A stretch of 64,000 nt of DNA from Halobellus captivus (GTDB lineage: Archaea > Halobacteriota > Halobacteria > Halobacteriales > Haloferacaceae): the NCBI RefSeq assembly GCF_007655485.1, contig NZ_VJXQ01000001.1, positions 786,817-850,816 on the forward strand, in the 5' to 3' direction. The notes under the pieces were generated by a model. It did no database searches. It saw only the letters and a program-made list of their open reading frames with translations, and was not told the DNA's origin. Shown here piece by piece: positions 42,674 to 50,807 of this stretch (positions within the stretch are counted from its first letter, which is position 1; the number at the start of each line of letters is the position of its first letter). The position numbers and the translations under genes were made by a program.

Positions 42674-43240
42674 TCAGTCATCGCCGTGCTCGTCGACGAT
42701 GACGACCTCGCCGTCCTCGACGCGGACGTTGATCAGCGTCTTGACGTGGTGGCCGCTGTCGTCGAGTTCGTTGGGACCGGCCTTCTTGATCACGGCGACA
42801 GTGTCGACGATGTCCGCGCCGATGTGAGTGAGCGCGTCGAGGACCGCGCGCATCGTTCCGCCCGTCGAGAGCACGTCGTCCAGGACCAGCACGCGGTCTC
42901 CCTCCTCGACGTCGTTGATGTACATCTCGTTCTCGGAGTAGCCGGTCTCCTGGCTCAGCGGCTGCTCGCCTTCGAGGCCGTACTGTCGCTTGCGGATGAC
43001 GACCAACGGGATGTCGGTCATCAGCGAGACCGCCGTAGAGATGTGAATTCCCATCGCAGCGGGCGTGACGATCTTGTCGACGTCGTCGATCTCGGCCTTG
43101 CGGATGATCTTGATAACGATCTCGCGGAGGAGTTCCGGGCGGAGCATCGGCACCCCGTCGCTGATCGGGTGCACGAAGTACTCGTACTTGCCCTTCTCGA
43201 TAATTGGCGCGTCGAGGAGCGACTGCCGCAGTTGATCCAT
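42674..43240 (-). CDS. hpt: Hypoxanthine/guanine phosphoribosyltransferase
   Basis: A 188-residue PRTase of the archaeal HGPRT type. The PRPP motif is [14 protein letters not shown], the pyrophosphate loop is [10 protein letters not shown], and [20 protein letters not shown] contains the flexible loop. It salvages hypoxanthine and guanine (or acts as an APRT-like enzyme) to nucleotides. Single gene with a strong TATA about 25 bases upstream. Confidence 0.93.
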   Translation of the reverse strand: MDQLRQSLLDAPIIEKGKYEYFVHPISDGVPMLRPELLREIVIKIIRKAEIDDVDKIVTPAAMGIHISTAVSLMTDIPLVVIRKRQYGLEGEQPLSQETGYSENEMYINDVEEGDRVLVLDDVLSTGGTMRAVLDALTHIGADIVDTVAVIKKAGPNELDDSGHHVKTLINVRVEDGEVVIVDEHGDD

Positions 43241-43260
43241 GCCGACGATTCCTCGGGTCC

Positions 43261-43270
43261 AAAATAAAAA
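43261..43270 (-). promoter_or_regulatory. TATA box of hpt
   Basis: The minus strand reads tttttatttt, 21-30 bases before the hpt ATG at 43240. Confidence 0.6.
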
Positions 43271-43376
43271 CTGGCGGTTCGGTCCGCGCTGGTACAGGAC
43301 GGGACACGGTGTGCGTCAACGGGGAGCACAAACAAATAGTGTCAACCAAAAAGACAGAAACAGCGTTTTACGACGA

Positions 43377-43808
43377 TCAGTTGATCGTCGGAGCCGTCGA
43401 TCGGCTCAGCGTCGCGGAAGAGGATCCGTCAGTGGATTCCCAGACGACGCGGACGGTTTCACCGCTCCAGTCCGCAGTGTTGTTGAATTCCGCGGAGGTC
43501 CCGGCTGACACCGTACCCGTCAGCCCGTTGTGCCCGTCCCACTCGACAGAATCCGCCGCGAGGCCGCTCGTACTGAGCTGCGCCGTATCGATCGAATCGC
43601 CGCTCTCGTGAGTGATTGTGACATTGGTGGCACTGTTGTAATCGAAGCCGAAGCTCGCTTGCGGGGCCGTCTGCTGGAGTCCCTGACCGAGGTTGAGCAC
43701 GAACGCGCCGATGACGGCGGCGAGGATGACCGTGATCGCGACCATCAGGATGACCCCAATCACCGGGGACACCGCCTTCTCATCGTTGAATAATTGTATT
43801 ATGTTCAT
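43377..43808 (-). CDS. Type IV pilin (PilA-like, archaeal)
   Basis: A 143-residue preprotein. The class III signal peptide MNIIQLFNDEKAVSPVIGVI is cleaved by the prepilin peptidase just before AVSPVIG, the H-domain shared by haloarchaeal pilins; the hydrophobic helix (about residues 12-37) forms the filament core. The rest is a Ser/Thr-rich beta domain with NxT/S sites. It is a solitary pilin gene with no assembly ATPase nearby. Such pilins serve in adhesion and biofilm. Confidence 0.93.
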   Translation of the reverse strand: MNIIQLFNDEKAVSPVIGVILMVAITVILAAVIGAFVLNLGQGLQQTAPQASFGFDYNSATNVTITHESGDSIDTAQLSTSGLAADSVEWDGHNGLTGTVSAGTSAEFNNTADWSGETVRVVWESTDGSSSATLSRSTAPTIN

Positions 43809-44002
43809 AGTAAGTTATAGGAAGTATGAGCATATAATAGTAATGGGATGTAGCGTAGCACGCCCCACGCGTTGTCGACTGAACACCGCCGAAATACGGA
43901 CAGATCAGCATATTGTATAAAAAGAACAGTATCGATTCGAGAGCGTGTGAACGAAAGAGCGGAAGACGTATTTGACCCCCTTAGTAAACGGTACAGTAAC
44001 GT

Positions 44003-44059
44003 ATGAGTCGTGAGTCCGACGGGTATCGGTCGGTGTCTACCCTGGTGGGTGGTGGCTAG
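44003..44059 (+). CDS. 18-codon leader mini-ORF ahead of the Mnh operon
   Basis: Reads MSRESDGYRSVSTLVGGG then TAG. Its stop shares the G with the GTG start of mnhE (taGTG), and its last codons (ggtgggtggtgg) form a purine/GGTGG-rich Shine-Dalgarno-like stretch. An AT-rich box tatttga is at 43969-43975. This would make the whole antiporter operon depend on reinitiation. Confidence 0.4.
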   Translation: MSRESDGYRSVSTLVGGG

Positions 44060-45150
44060 TGGCGGCCGACAGCGCTCGCATCCTGGTTCCGGTGGGCGAA
44101 TCCTCCACGTTCCGCAACACGGTGGCGTACGCGCTCCGAGAGGCGCAAGCCGCTGCGGAGGGCGAAGAAACGGGGGCCGTTCACTTCGTGTTCCCCGCGC
44201 GCTGGCGCGCCGTCGACGGCAACGCGCTCGACGATTCGGCCGCCGCCGACCTGCTCGAACGCGTGACCGTGTGGGCGGACGAAGATCTCGACGTCGACGA
44301 CGGCGACGAACCCGATATCGAGATAGAGACGGCGGTCGTCGGCATCGATCGCTATCTGTTCAGCCCCGGCGATTTCGCCGCGGTGCTCGTCGAGTACGCC
44401 CGGGAGTTCGATCTCGACCGCGTCGTCGTCGATCCGGAGTTCCGACCCGGCGGCAACGCCCCGATGCTGCGACCGTTCGAGGTCGAGCTGGCGCGCACCG
44501 ACCTCTCCGTCGAGGAGGCACCGGTCGAGCGGCAGACGACGCGGACGCGGCTCGTCTCAGCCGCGACGCTCTCGAAGGGGATCCTCACGTTCGGAGCCAC
44601 CTATGTGTTTTATCTGGCGGTGGCGGGCTCGCTGTCACCGTTCGACCTCGCGACCGGCGGGGTGACCGCACTGCTCGCGGCAGTCGCGTTCTCGAACGTC
44701 TCCTTCGTCACGTCGCCCTCGTTGCGGCGGACCGGTCGCAGGCTCGTCCGGCTGGCGCTGTTCGTTCCGTACCTGGTCTGGGAGATCACGAAAGCCAACA
44801 TCTCGATCGCGTACATCATCCTCCATCCCGACCTCCCGATCGACCCCGAGATGCGGCGGTTCCGCGGGGCGGTCTGGGGGAGTCTCCCGGTCACGACGCT
44901 CGGAAACAGCATCACGCTCACGCCCGGCACGCTGACCGTCGACGTCGGACGCGACGGCCTCGTCATCCACACGCTGACGGCCGACGCCCGCGACGACCTC
45001 GCCGCTGGCGGGTTAGAGCGCGCCGTTCGCTTCGTCTTCTACGGGCGGAAGGGAGCGCGCATCCCGACGCCGAAAGAACGCGAGAGCATCTCGCTTCTCG
45101 GCGACGACGATGTCGAAACGCCGCCGGAGATACGGGAGGACGATAGCTGA
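44059..45150 (+). CDS. mnhE: Mnh/Mrp antiporter subunit E with N-terminal USP-like domain
   Basis: A 363-residue fusion. Residues about 1-155 form a universal stress protein-like alpha/beta domain (ARILVPVGESSTFRNTVAYA, YAREFDLDRVVVDPEF). Residues 180-340 are the MnhE membrane domain (LVWEITKANISIAYIILHPD, TLGNSITLTPGTLTVDVG). MnhE is a small subunit of the Mrp-type Na+/H+ antiporter; the USP part may bind a nucleotide and tune it. GTG start. The stop overlaps mnhF by one base. Confidence 0.92.
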   Translation: MAADSARILVPVGESSTFRNTVAYALREAQAAAEGEETGAVHFVFPARWRAVDGNALDDSAAADLLERVTVWADEDLDVDDGDEPDIEIETAVVGIDRYLFSPGDFAAVLVEYAREFDLDRVVVDPEFRPGGNAPMLRPFEVELARTDLSVEEAPVERQTTRTRLVSAATLSKGILTFGATYVFYLAVAGSLSPFDLATGGVTALLAAVAFSNVSFVTSPSLRRTGRRLVRLALFVPYLVWEITKANISIAYIILHPDLPIDPEMRRFRGAVWGSLPVTTLGNSITLTPGTLTVDVGRDGLVIHTLTADARDDLAAGGLERAVRFVFYGRKGARIPTPKERESISLLGDDDVETPPEIREDDS

Positions 45151-45434
45151 TGGCCGTCTCCGGAATCATCGATACGGTGCTCCTCGCGGCGGCTGGCGCG
45201 TTCGTCCTGTTCGCCATCGTGTTGGTATACCGGATCGTCGCGGGACCGACAATGCAGGACCGCGTCATCGCCGTCAACGGCATCGGGACGAACGCGGTCG
45301 TCGTCCTCGCGCTCCTGGCCGCGGCCCTCGATCAACCGGGATTCCTCGACGTAGCGCTCGTCTACGGGATGTTGAACTTCCTGATGAGCATCGCCATCTC
45401 GAAGTTCACCGTCGAGCGCGGGGGTGTGATCTAG
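45150..45434 (+). CDS. mnhF: Mnh/Mrp antiporter subunit F
   Basis: A 94-residue protein with three membrane helices and the MrpF signature VYRIVAGPTMQDRVIAVNGI. It is a small structural subunit of the Mrp complex. It is joined to mnhE by TGATG and runs directly into mnhG. Confidence 0.94.
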   Translation: MAVSGIIDTVLLAAAGAFVLFAIVLVYRIVAGPTMQDRVIAVNGIGTNAVVVLALLAAALDQPGFLDVALVYGMLNFLMSIAISKFTVERGGVI

Positions 45435-45869
45435 ATGACCCCCGTCGAACTGGTGGCGATACTCCTCGTCGTCGCGGGGACGTTCTTCGGGCTCGTGGCC
45501 GTCGTCGGCATCGTCCGCCTACCGGACCTGTACACGCGGGCGCACGCGACATCCAAGAGTGATACGCTCGGCATCATCCTGACGCTCGGCGGCGTCGCAC
45601 TGGTGCTGGGAGCGGACGTCTCCGTCGCGAAAACGGTCATCCTCGGGATATTCCTGTTCGTGACGAACCCGACGGCCGCGCACGCGATCACGCGCGCTGC
45701 CTACGATCAGGACATCACGCCGTGGATGAGAGGTGACGGACGCCACGCAATCGACGAGTCGGCGGGACCGGTAGCGGGGAACGACACCGGGCAGCCGACA
45801 ACGGGGAATGACGCGCCGCAGTCACCAGCAGGAAACGACGCGGCACAGTCGGCGGAGGGAGACCAATGA
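45435..45869 (+). CDS. mnhG: Mnh/Mrp antiporter subunit G with repetitive tail
   Basis: A 144-residue protein. The MnhG domain (residues 1-100) has FFGLVAVVGIVRLPDLYTRA and HATSKSDTLGIILTLGGVAL. The last 30 residues are a hydrophilic tail of three 9-residue repeats (GNDTGQPTT, GNDAPQSPA, GNDAAQSAE), which MnhG normally lacks. The ATG follows the mnhF stop with no gap, and the stop overlaps the next gene (ATGA). Confidence 0.93.
   Translation: MTPVELVAILLVVAGTFFGLVAVVGIVRLPDLYTRAHATSKSDTLGIILTLGGVALVLGADVSVAKTVILGIFLFVTNPTAAHAITRAAYDQDITPWMRGDGRHAIDESAGPVAGNDTGQPTTGNDAPQSPAGNDAAQSAEGDQ
45777..45857. repeat. 27-bp in-frame tandem repeat, 3 copies
   Basis: Three degenerate 27-base units beginning gg(g/a)aa(c/t)gac encode the nonapeptide repeats of the MnhG tail and end nine bases before its stop codon. 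Confidence 0.85.
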
Positions 45870-46408
45870 CGACCGTGTCGACCACGCTCGCCATCGTGCT
45901 CACGTTCTCCGTCCTCGCGGCGCTCGCCGCGATCTTCCTGAGAGACGTCCTCAACGCGATCATCGCCTTCGCCGCGTTCAGTTTCGGCATCGCCGTGGCG
46001 TGGATCCTCCTCGCCGCGCCCGACGTCGCGCTGACGGAAGCCGCCGTGGGGGCGGGAATCACGACGGTCCTGTTTCTCGTGACGATCGCCAAGACAGTCC
46101 GACCGAGCGGCGAACGGCTTCTCGAAGCCGTCGAATGGCGGTCGGTCGCGATCGTCGTGCTGTTGGTCGGAACGCTTCTGACCACCGTGCGGTCGCTGCC
46201 CGCCGTCGGATCGGCCGACGCGCCGGTGGCGACCTCGCGGGTCACGGAGTACTACTTGCAGAACGCCTATCCCGAGACCGGCGTCGAGAACGCCGTCACC
46301 GCCGTGTTAGCCGCCTACCGTGGCTTCGACACACTCGGGGAGGCGACGGTGGTCATCGCCGCCGGTGTCGCGGTGCTTCTCGTTCTCAGACAGGAGGCCT
46401 ACGTATGA
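45866..46408 (+). CDS. DUF4040/MbhD-like antiporter subunit (MnhB N-part equivalent)
   Basis: A 180-residue membrane protein. The N-terminal half (FLRDVLNAIIAFAAFSFGIA, APDVALTEAAVGAGI) is the DUF4040/MbhD-type domain that in bacterial Mrp is the C-terminal part of MrpA. The C-terminal half (FDTLGEATVVIAAGVAVLLV) resembles the MbhE/MnhB N-terminal part. So the MrpA tail is here a separate gene. It overlaps both neighbours by 4 bases. Confidence 0.9.
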   Translation: MTTVSTTLAIVLTFSVLAALAAIFLRDVLNAIIAFAAFSFGIAVAWILLAAPDVALTEAAVGAGITTVLFLVTIAKTVRPSGERLLEAVEWRSVAIVVLLVGTLLTTVRSLPAVGSADAPVATSRVTEYYLQNAYPETGVENAVTAVLAAYRGFDTLGEATVVIAAGVAVLLVLRQEAYV

Positions 46409-46989
46409 GTCACGCCGATTCCGACCAAACCTACGTCGAGAGTACGATCATTATGACGACCGTCCGGGTGGTGGTCCCGTTCGTCTTCACCTTCGGCCTG
46501 TTCGTGATGTTCCACGGCGCGGAGTCCGCTGGCGGCGGCTTCCAGGGCGGCGTCATCGTCGCCTCGGCCGTCCTGCTGCTGGCGTTCGCGTTCGGGATCG
46601 AACCGACGCGCGAGTGGCTCGAAGGCCCGCTGGTGAAGACGACAATCGCGGTCGGCGGCGCGACGTTCGCGTTCGTCGGCCTCGGCGCGCTGGCTATGAA
46701 CGGCGCGTTCCTCGAGTACGAGGCCTACGGGTTCGGAAGTGACGGCGTGAAATACGGCATCGAACTCGTCGAACTCGCGATCGGCGCGATCGTCTCCGGC
46801 GTCCTCATCAGCCTGTTCTTCAGCCTCGCGAGCGGCGATTTCCTCGTCGTTTCCGCGAATAACGGCATCGAGGCGGAGCCGTCCGAGAACGCCGCGAACG
46901 GCAGCGACGATGCCGCCAGCGACTCCGACAACGGGAGCGATGACGGCGTCGACGCCTCGGTCGGGGCGACGGGAGGTGAACTCGCGTGA
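46405..46989 (+). CDS. mnhB: Mnh/Mrp antiporter subunit B
   Basis: A 194-residue protein with four helices and the MnhB signature FGLFVMFHGAESAGGGFQGG. The last 45 residues are an acidic Ser/Asn/Asp tail (GSDDAASDSDNGSDDG). The ATG overlaps the previous stop, with a Shine-Dalgarno aggagg at 46392-46397. Confidence 0.94.
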   Translation: MSHADSDQTYVESTIIMTTVRVVVPFVFTFGLFVMFHGAESAGGGFQGGVIVASAVLLLAFAFGIEPTREWLEGPLVKTTIAVGGATFAFVGLGALAMNGAFLEYEAYGFGSDGVKYGIELVELAIGAIVSGVLISLFFSLASGDFLVVSANNGIEAEPSENAANGSDDAASDSDNGSDDGVDASVGATGGELA

Positions 46990-47345
46990 TCGACCTCCTC
47001 GGGACGCACTACAACTACCTAGTGTTCGTCGCGCTCGTCGCTATCGGGCTGTACGGCGTGACGGCGAGCACGAACCTCGTGAAGAAGATCATCGGGCTGA
47101 ACATCTTCCAGGTGGGGATCTTCCTGTTTTTCGTCACCAGCGGGTACGTCGACGGCGCGGCCCCGCCCCTGGTCGGCCACGGATCGGGCCCCTACGCGAG
47201 CCCGCTGCCGCACGTGCTGATCCTGACGGCCATCGTCGTCGGCGTCAGCCTGACGGCCGTCGCGCTCGCGCTCATCGTCCGCATCTACGAGGCGTACGGG
47301 ACGCTCGACGAGGACGCGATCCGGGAGGTGCAGCTGAATGACTGA
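46986..47345 (+). CDS. mnhC: Mnh/Mrp antiporter subunit C (NuoK-like)
   Basis: A 119-residue, three-helix protein homologous to NuoK/MrpC, with LFGVTA-like N-terminus and NLVKKIIGLNIFQVGIFLFF, then PLPHVLILTAIVVGVSLTAV. GTG start overlapping mnhB. It reads 8 bases into mnhD. Confidence 0.94.
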   Translation: MIDLLGTHYNYLVFVALVAIGLYGVTASTNLVKKIIGLNIFQVGIFLFFVTSGYVDGAAPPLVGHGSGPYASPLPHVLILTAIVVGVSLTAVALALIVRIYEAYGTLDEDAIREVQLND

Positions 47346-48882
47346 CGCGATCGCGCTGCTCGTCGTGGTCCCGATCGTGCTGGCGCTCGCACCGATCGCG
47401 TTCGGCCGCCTGTGGAACCGCACCGGCTGGCTCGCGGCCGTCGTGGCCGCGCTCGCACACCTGGGTCTCGCGCTGGTCGTCGCCAGTCAGGTCGCGGCGA
47501 CCGGCCGGTTCACCTACGCCGTCGGCGACTACGCGCCGCCGTTCGGCATCGAACTCGTCGCCGACGGCGTGAGCGCGACGCTCGCGCTGCTCGTCTCGGT
47601 CGTGACGCTCGCGGTCGTGATCTACGCCCGACGGGCAGGTCCCGATTCCAACGGGTTCTACAGCGGGCTACTGCTGCTGACGGCCGGGATTTCGGGCGTG
47701 TTCGTCACCGGCGACCTGTTCAATCTGTACGTGTTCATCGAGATCACCGGGCTCGCCACGTACGCGCTGGTCGCGACGGGTCGCTCGCCCGACGCGGCGC
47801 TGTCGAGCCTGAAATACCTCCTTGTCGGAACGATCGGCGCATCGCTGTACCTGCTGGGCGTCGGGTACCTGTACATCTCGACGGGGACGCTGAATATGGC
47901 CGATCTGGCGGCGACGATCCCCGAAGTCGGCTACGACTCGCCGCTGGTGCTGACCGGCTTCGGCCTCATCGTCGTCGGCCTCGCAGTTAAGGCCGCGCTG
48001 TTCCCGCTGCACACGTGGCAGCCGGACGCGTACGCGGACTCGCCTGACAGCGTCACCGCGTACATCTCGGCGCTTGTTTCGACGGCCGCGGCGTACGCGC
48101 TGTTCCGCATCATCTACGCGGTGTTCACGCCCGCGTTCGACGCCGCGGCCCCGTTCGCGCTCGACGCGCTCGTGATCCTTGCCGCGGTCAGCGTCGTCGT
48201 CGGCTCCGTGCTCGCGGTGCTGCAGTCGGATCTCAAACGGATGCTGGCGTACTCCTCGGTGGCGCAGTTCGGGCTGATCGTCGCCGGGTTCGCCGTCGCG
48301 AACGCGACGGCCGTGACCGGCGGGCTGATCCACCTGGTCGGCCACGCGATTATGAAAGCCGGTCTCTTCGTCGGTGTCGGCGCGCTCGCTGGCGTTGCGG
48401 GCGGTCGCACCGTCGACGACTTCGCGGGGATCGCGGACCGCGCGCCGGTCACGAGCGCCGCCTTCGCCGTGCTCGCGTTCGCGCTCGTCGGCGTCCCGCC
48501 CGCCGTCGGGTTCGCCGGGAAGTGGCACATCGTCCTCGGTGCGGTCGAGGGCGGTCGCTGGGGCGTCGCAGTCGTCGCGGTCGTGAGCACGCTCCTGACG
48601 CTCGCGTACTTCGCCCGCGTCGTCGAGCGGATGTACTTCCGCGAGGCACCGATCGACGCGTCGGCCGATGCCGACGACTCGACCGTGGGCGACAACGGTG
48701 CGACCGACGGCACCTTGGCTTCCGACGGCGGTTCGGAGCCGTCTTCGGACGATGCGGCGGGGATCTCGACGGAGGCGAAGGTCGTGGTCGTTGTCGCCGC
48801 GGTCGGTGCGGTCGTTCTCGGACTGTTCGCGACTGATCTCGTGGCCGTCTTCGAGCCGGTTCTGGAGGTGTACTTCGAATGA
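47338..48882 (+). CDS. mnhD: Mnh/Mrp antiporter subunit D, copy 1 (NuoN/M-like)
   Basis: A 514-residue proton/cation channel subunit with about 14 helices. FIEITGLATYALVATGRS carries the conserved TM5 Glu, KAALFPLHTWQPDAYADSPD the TM7 Lys region, and LVGHAIMKAGLFVGVGALAG the later His/Lys helix. A hydrophilic acidic loop (SADADDSTVGDNGATDGTLA) precedes the last helix. It belongs to the proton-conducting membrane transporter family. Confidence 0.94.
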   Translation: MTDAIALLVVVPIVLALAPIAFGRLWNRTGWLAAVVAALAHLGLALVVASQVAATGRFTYAVGDYAPPFGIELVADGVSATLALLVSVVTLAVVIYARRAGPDSNGFYSGLLLLTAGISGVFVTGDLFNLYVFIEITGLATYALVATGRSPDAALSSLKYLLVGTIGASLYLLGVGYLYISTGTLNMADLAATIPEVGYDSPLVLTGFGLIVVGLAVKAALFPLHTWQPDAYADSPDSVTAYISALVSTAAAYALFRIIYAVFTPAFDAAAPFALDALVILAAVSVVVGSVLAVLQSDLKRMLAYSSVAQFGLIVAGFAVANATAVTGGLIHLVGHAIMKAGLFVGVGALAGVAGGRTVDDFAGIADRAPVTSAAFAVLAFALVGVPPAVGFAGKWHIVLGAVEGGRWGVAVVAVVSTLLTLAYFARVVERMYFREAPIDASADADDSTVGDNGATDGTLASDGGSEPSSDDAAGISTEAKVVVVVAAVGAVVLGLFATDLVAVFEPVLEVYFE

Positions 48883-50807
48883 GCGAAATCGACTCTCTCA
48901 GACCGCTGGTGGCGGTGCTGCTCCCCGCCCTCGGCATTCTCACGATCGTGGCATCGCACCGGAGACCCAATGTGAGGGAAGGGTTCACGATCCTCACCGC
49001 GCTCGCGACGTTCGGCGTCGTCGCCAGCCTCGTCCCCGCCGCACTCTCGGGGTCGCCCCACGTCTCGCGGCTTGGCACGTTCGTCCCCGGCGTGGAGCTG
49101 ACGCTGCGGGCGGACCCGCTCGGGATGATCTTCGCGCTCCTGGCGAGCACGCTCTGGCTCGTCACGAGCTTCTACAGCATCGGCTATATGCGCGGGCTCG
49201 ACGAGCACTCCCAGACCCGCTACTTCGCGGCGTTCGCGGGCAGCGTCGGCGCGGCGCTCGGCGTCGCGTTCGCGTCGAACCTCGTCGCGCTGTACGTCTT
49301 CTACGAACTCCTGACGGTCGCGACGTACCCGCTCGTCGCCCACGACGAGAGCGACGAGGCGCGCGCGGCCGGACGGAAGTATCTGACCTACACGTTCGGC
49401 GGCGGCGTCGCGGTGCTGGCTGGGACCGTCCTCGTCTTCTGGACGACCGGCACCGTCGCGTTCACGCCCGGCGGCATCGCCGAGTTGGCGACGGCCGATC
49501 CGCTCGTGGCCCGCGCGGCGTTCGCGCTGCTCGCGGGCGGCTTCGGCGTGAAGGCCGCGCTCATCCCCGTCCACTCGTGGCTACCGGACGCGATGGTCGC
49601 GCCGACGCCCGTCTCGGGACTGCTTCACGCCGTCGCCGTCGTCAAGAGCGGCGTCTTCGGCATCGCGCGCGTCGTCCTCGACGTGTTCGGCCCCGAAACG
49701 GTCCAGCAGTTGGGGATGGGACTGCCGCTGGCGGCGGTCGCCGCGGTGACGATCGTCGTGTCGAGTATCATCGCCCTCCGGCAGGACAACCTGAAACGAC
49801 GGCTCGCGTACTCGACGATCAGTCAGCTCTCCTACATCGTCCTCGGCTTGGGACTGCTCTCGCCCGCCGCGCTGATCGGCGGCCTCCTTCACATCCCGGC
49901 GCACGCGTTTATGAAGCTCACGCTGTTCTTCTGCGCGGGCGCGATCCACGTCGAGACCCACACCGACGACATCAGCGATATGGCCGGAATCGGTCGACGG
50001 ATGCCGCTCACGATGGTCGCCTTCGCCGTCGCGAGCCTCGGGATGGCCGGGCTGCCGCTTCTGGCCGGGTTCGTGAGCAAGTGGTACCTCCTGATCGGGA
50101 GCATCAACGGAGGAAACGCGATCTTCGCGGTCGTGCTGCTCGTGTCGGGCCTGCTGAACATCGGCTACTTCTGGCCGATCGTCTATCAGGCGTTCTTCCA
50201 GACGCCAGAGGACTCCGACGCCAAACCGCTCATCGAGTTCCCGATCGGCGGCACGCGCCTGGCGGCCGACGGCGGCGAACGGGTCGACGAAGCCGAAGAG
50301 GGGGGAGGCGACACCACAGAGAGCGACGCACCCGACTCATCCCGCGGCGAGACCGACGCCGACGTCCCGATCGACACCGCCAGCCGGGTCGAGCCCGACG
50401 TCGAACCGTCCGAGAGCGAGGGCCGAGTCGAGATCGAGGCCCGCGTCGAGGGCGAGTACGCGGTCGACCGAAATCCGAGTGATCACCTCGGTGCGGACGC
50501 GAAGGGTTCGGACGCGAACGAGGATGACGACGATCACGCCGAAGCGGCCCACGATGCTGATGATCACTACGCTGAAGCGGCCCACGACGCTGATGATCAC
50601 CACGACGACCACGGCCACCACCACGGCGGCCCGCCGCCGTCCGGGTGGGAGCGCCGCGGGTTCGGCGAGGAGAGCACGTGGTTTATGCTCGGCCCGATCA
50701 CGGCCGCTGTCGCCGGGGCCGTCGCGCTCGGAATCGCGCCGCGGGGAATGGTGTTCCTCGCGCTCGTCCAGCGCGTCGTCGCCGACGCGACGGGGGTGGT
50801 GTTCTGA
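48879..50807 (+). CDS. Mnh antiporter MnhD-like subunit 2 with long acidic, His-rich insert
   Basis: A 642-residue transporter of the same family as copy 1. FYELLTVATYPLVAHDE holds the TM5 Glu, KAALIPVHSWLPDAM the TM7 Lys, and HIPAHAFMKLTLFFCAGA the later helix. Between the penultimate and last helices (about residues 448-590) it has a very acidic soluble insert ending in His-rich repeats (DDHYAEAAHDADDHHDDHGH). MnhD proteins are normally about 500 residues. The insert could bind metal or sense salt. Confidence 0.92.
   Translation: MSEIDSLRPLVAVLLPALGILTIVASHRRPNVREGFTILTALATFGVVASLVPAALSGSPHVSRLGTFVPGVELTLRADPLGMIFALLASTLWLVTSFYSIGYMRGLDEHSQTRYFAAFAGSVGAALGVAFASNLVALYVFYELLTVATYPLVAHDESDEARAAGRKYLTYTFGGGVAVLAGTVLVFWTTGTVAFTPGGIAELATADPLVARAAFALLAGGFGVKAALIPVHSWLPDAMVAPTPVSGLLHAVAVVKSGVFGIARVVLDVFGPETVQQLGMGLPLAAVAAVTIVVSSIIALRQDNLKRRLAYSTISQLSYIVLGLGLLSPAALIGGLLHIPAHAFMKLTLFFCAGAIHVETHTDDISDMAGIGRRMPLTMVAFAVASLGMAGLPLLAGFVSKWYLLIGSINGGNAIFAVVLLVSGLLNIGYFWPIVYQAFFQTPEDSDAKPLIEFPIGGTRLAADGGERVDEAEEGGGDTTESDAPDSSRGETDADVPIDTASRVEPDVEPSESEGRVEIEARVEGEYAVDRNPSDHLGADAKGSDANEDDDDHAEAAHDADDHYAEAAHDADDHHDDHGHHHGGPPPSGWERRGFGEESTWFMLGPITAAVAGAVALGIAPRGMVFLALVQRVVADATGVVF
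50523..50612. repeat. 30/33-bp in-frame repeat, about 2.8 copies, His/Asp-rich
   Basis: Units begin at 50523, 50553 and 50586; the shared core encodes DxDDHxAEAAH. The third copy is cut short and passes into a HHDDHGHHHGG run. Confidence 0.85.

Noticed and set aside
43929-44002. A prophage or plasmid border near the pilin gene
   Set aside because: The local AT-richness around 43800-43990 is explained by two divergent promoters. No mobility gene is present.
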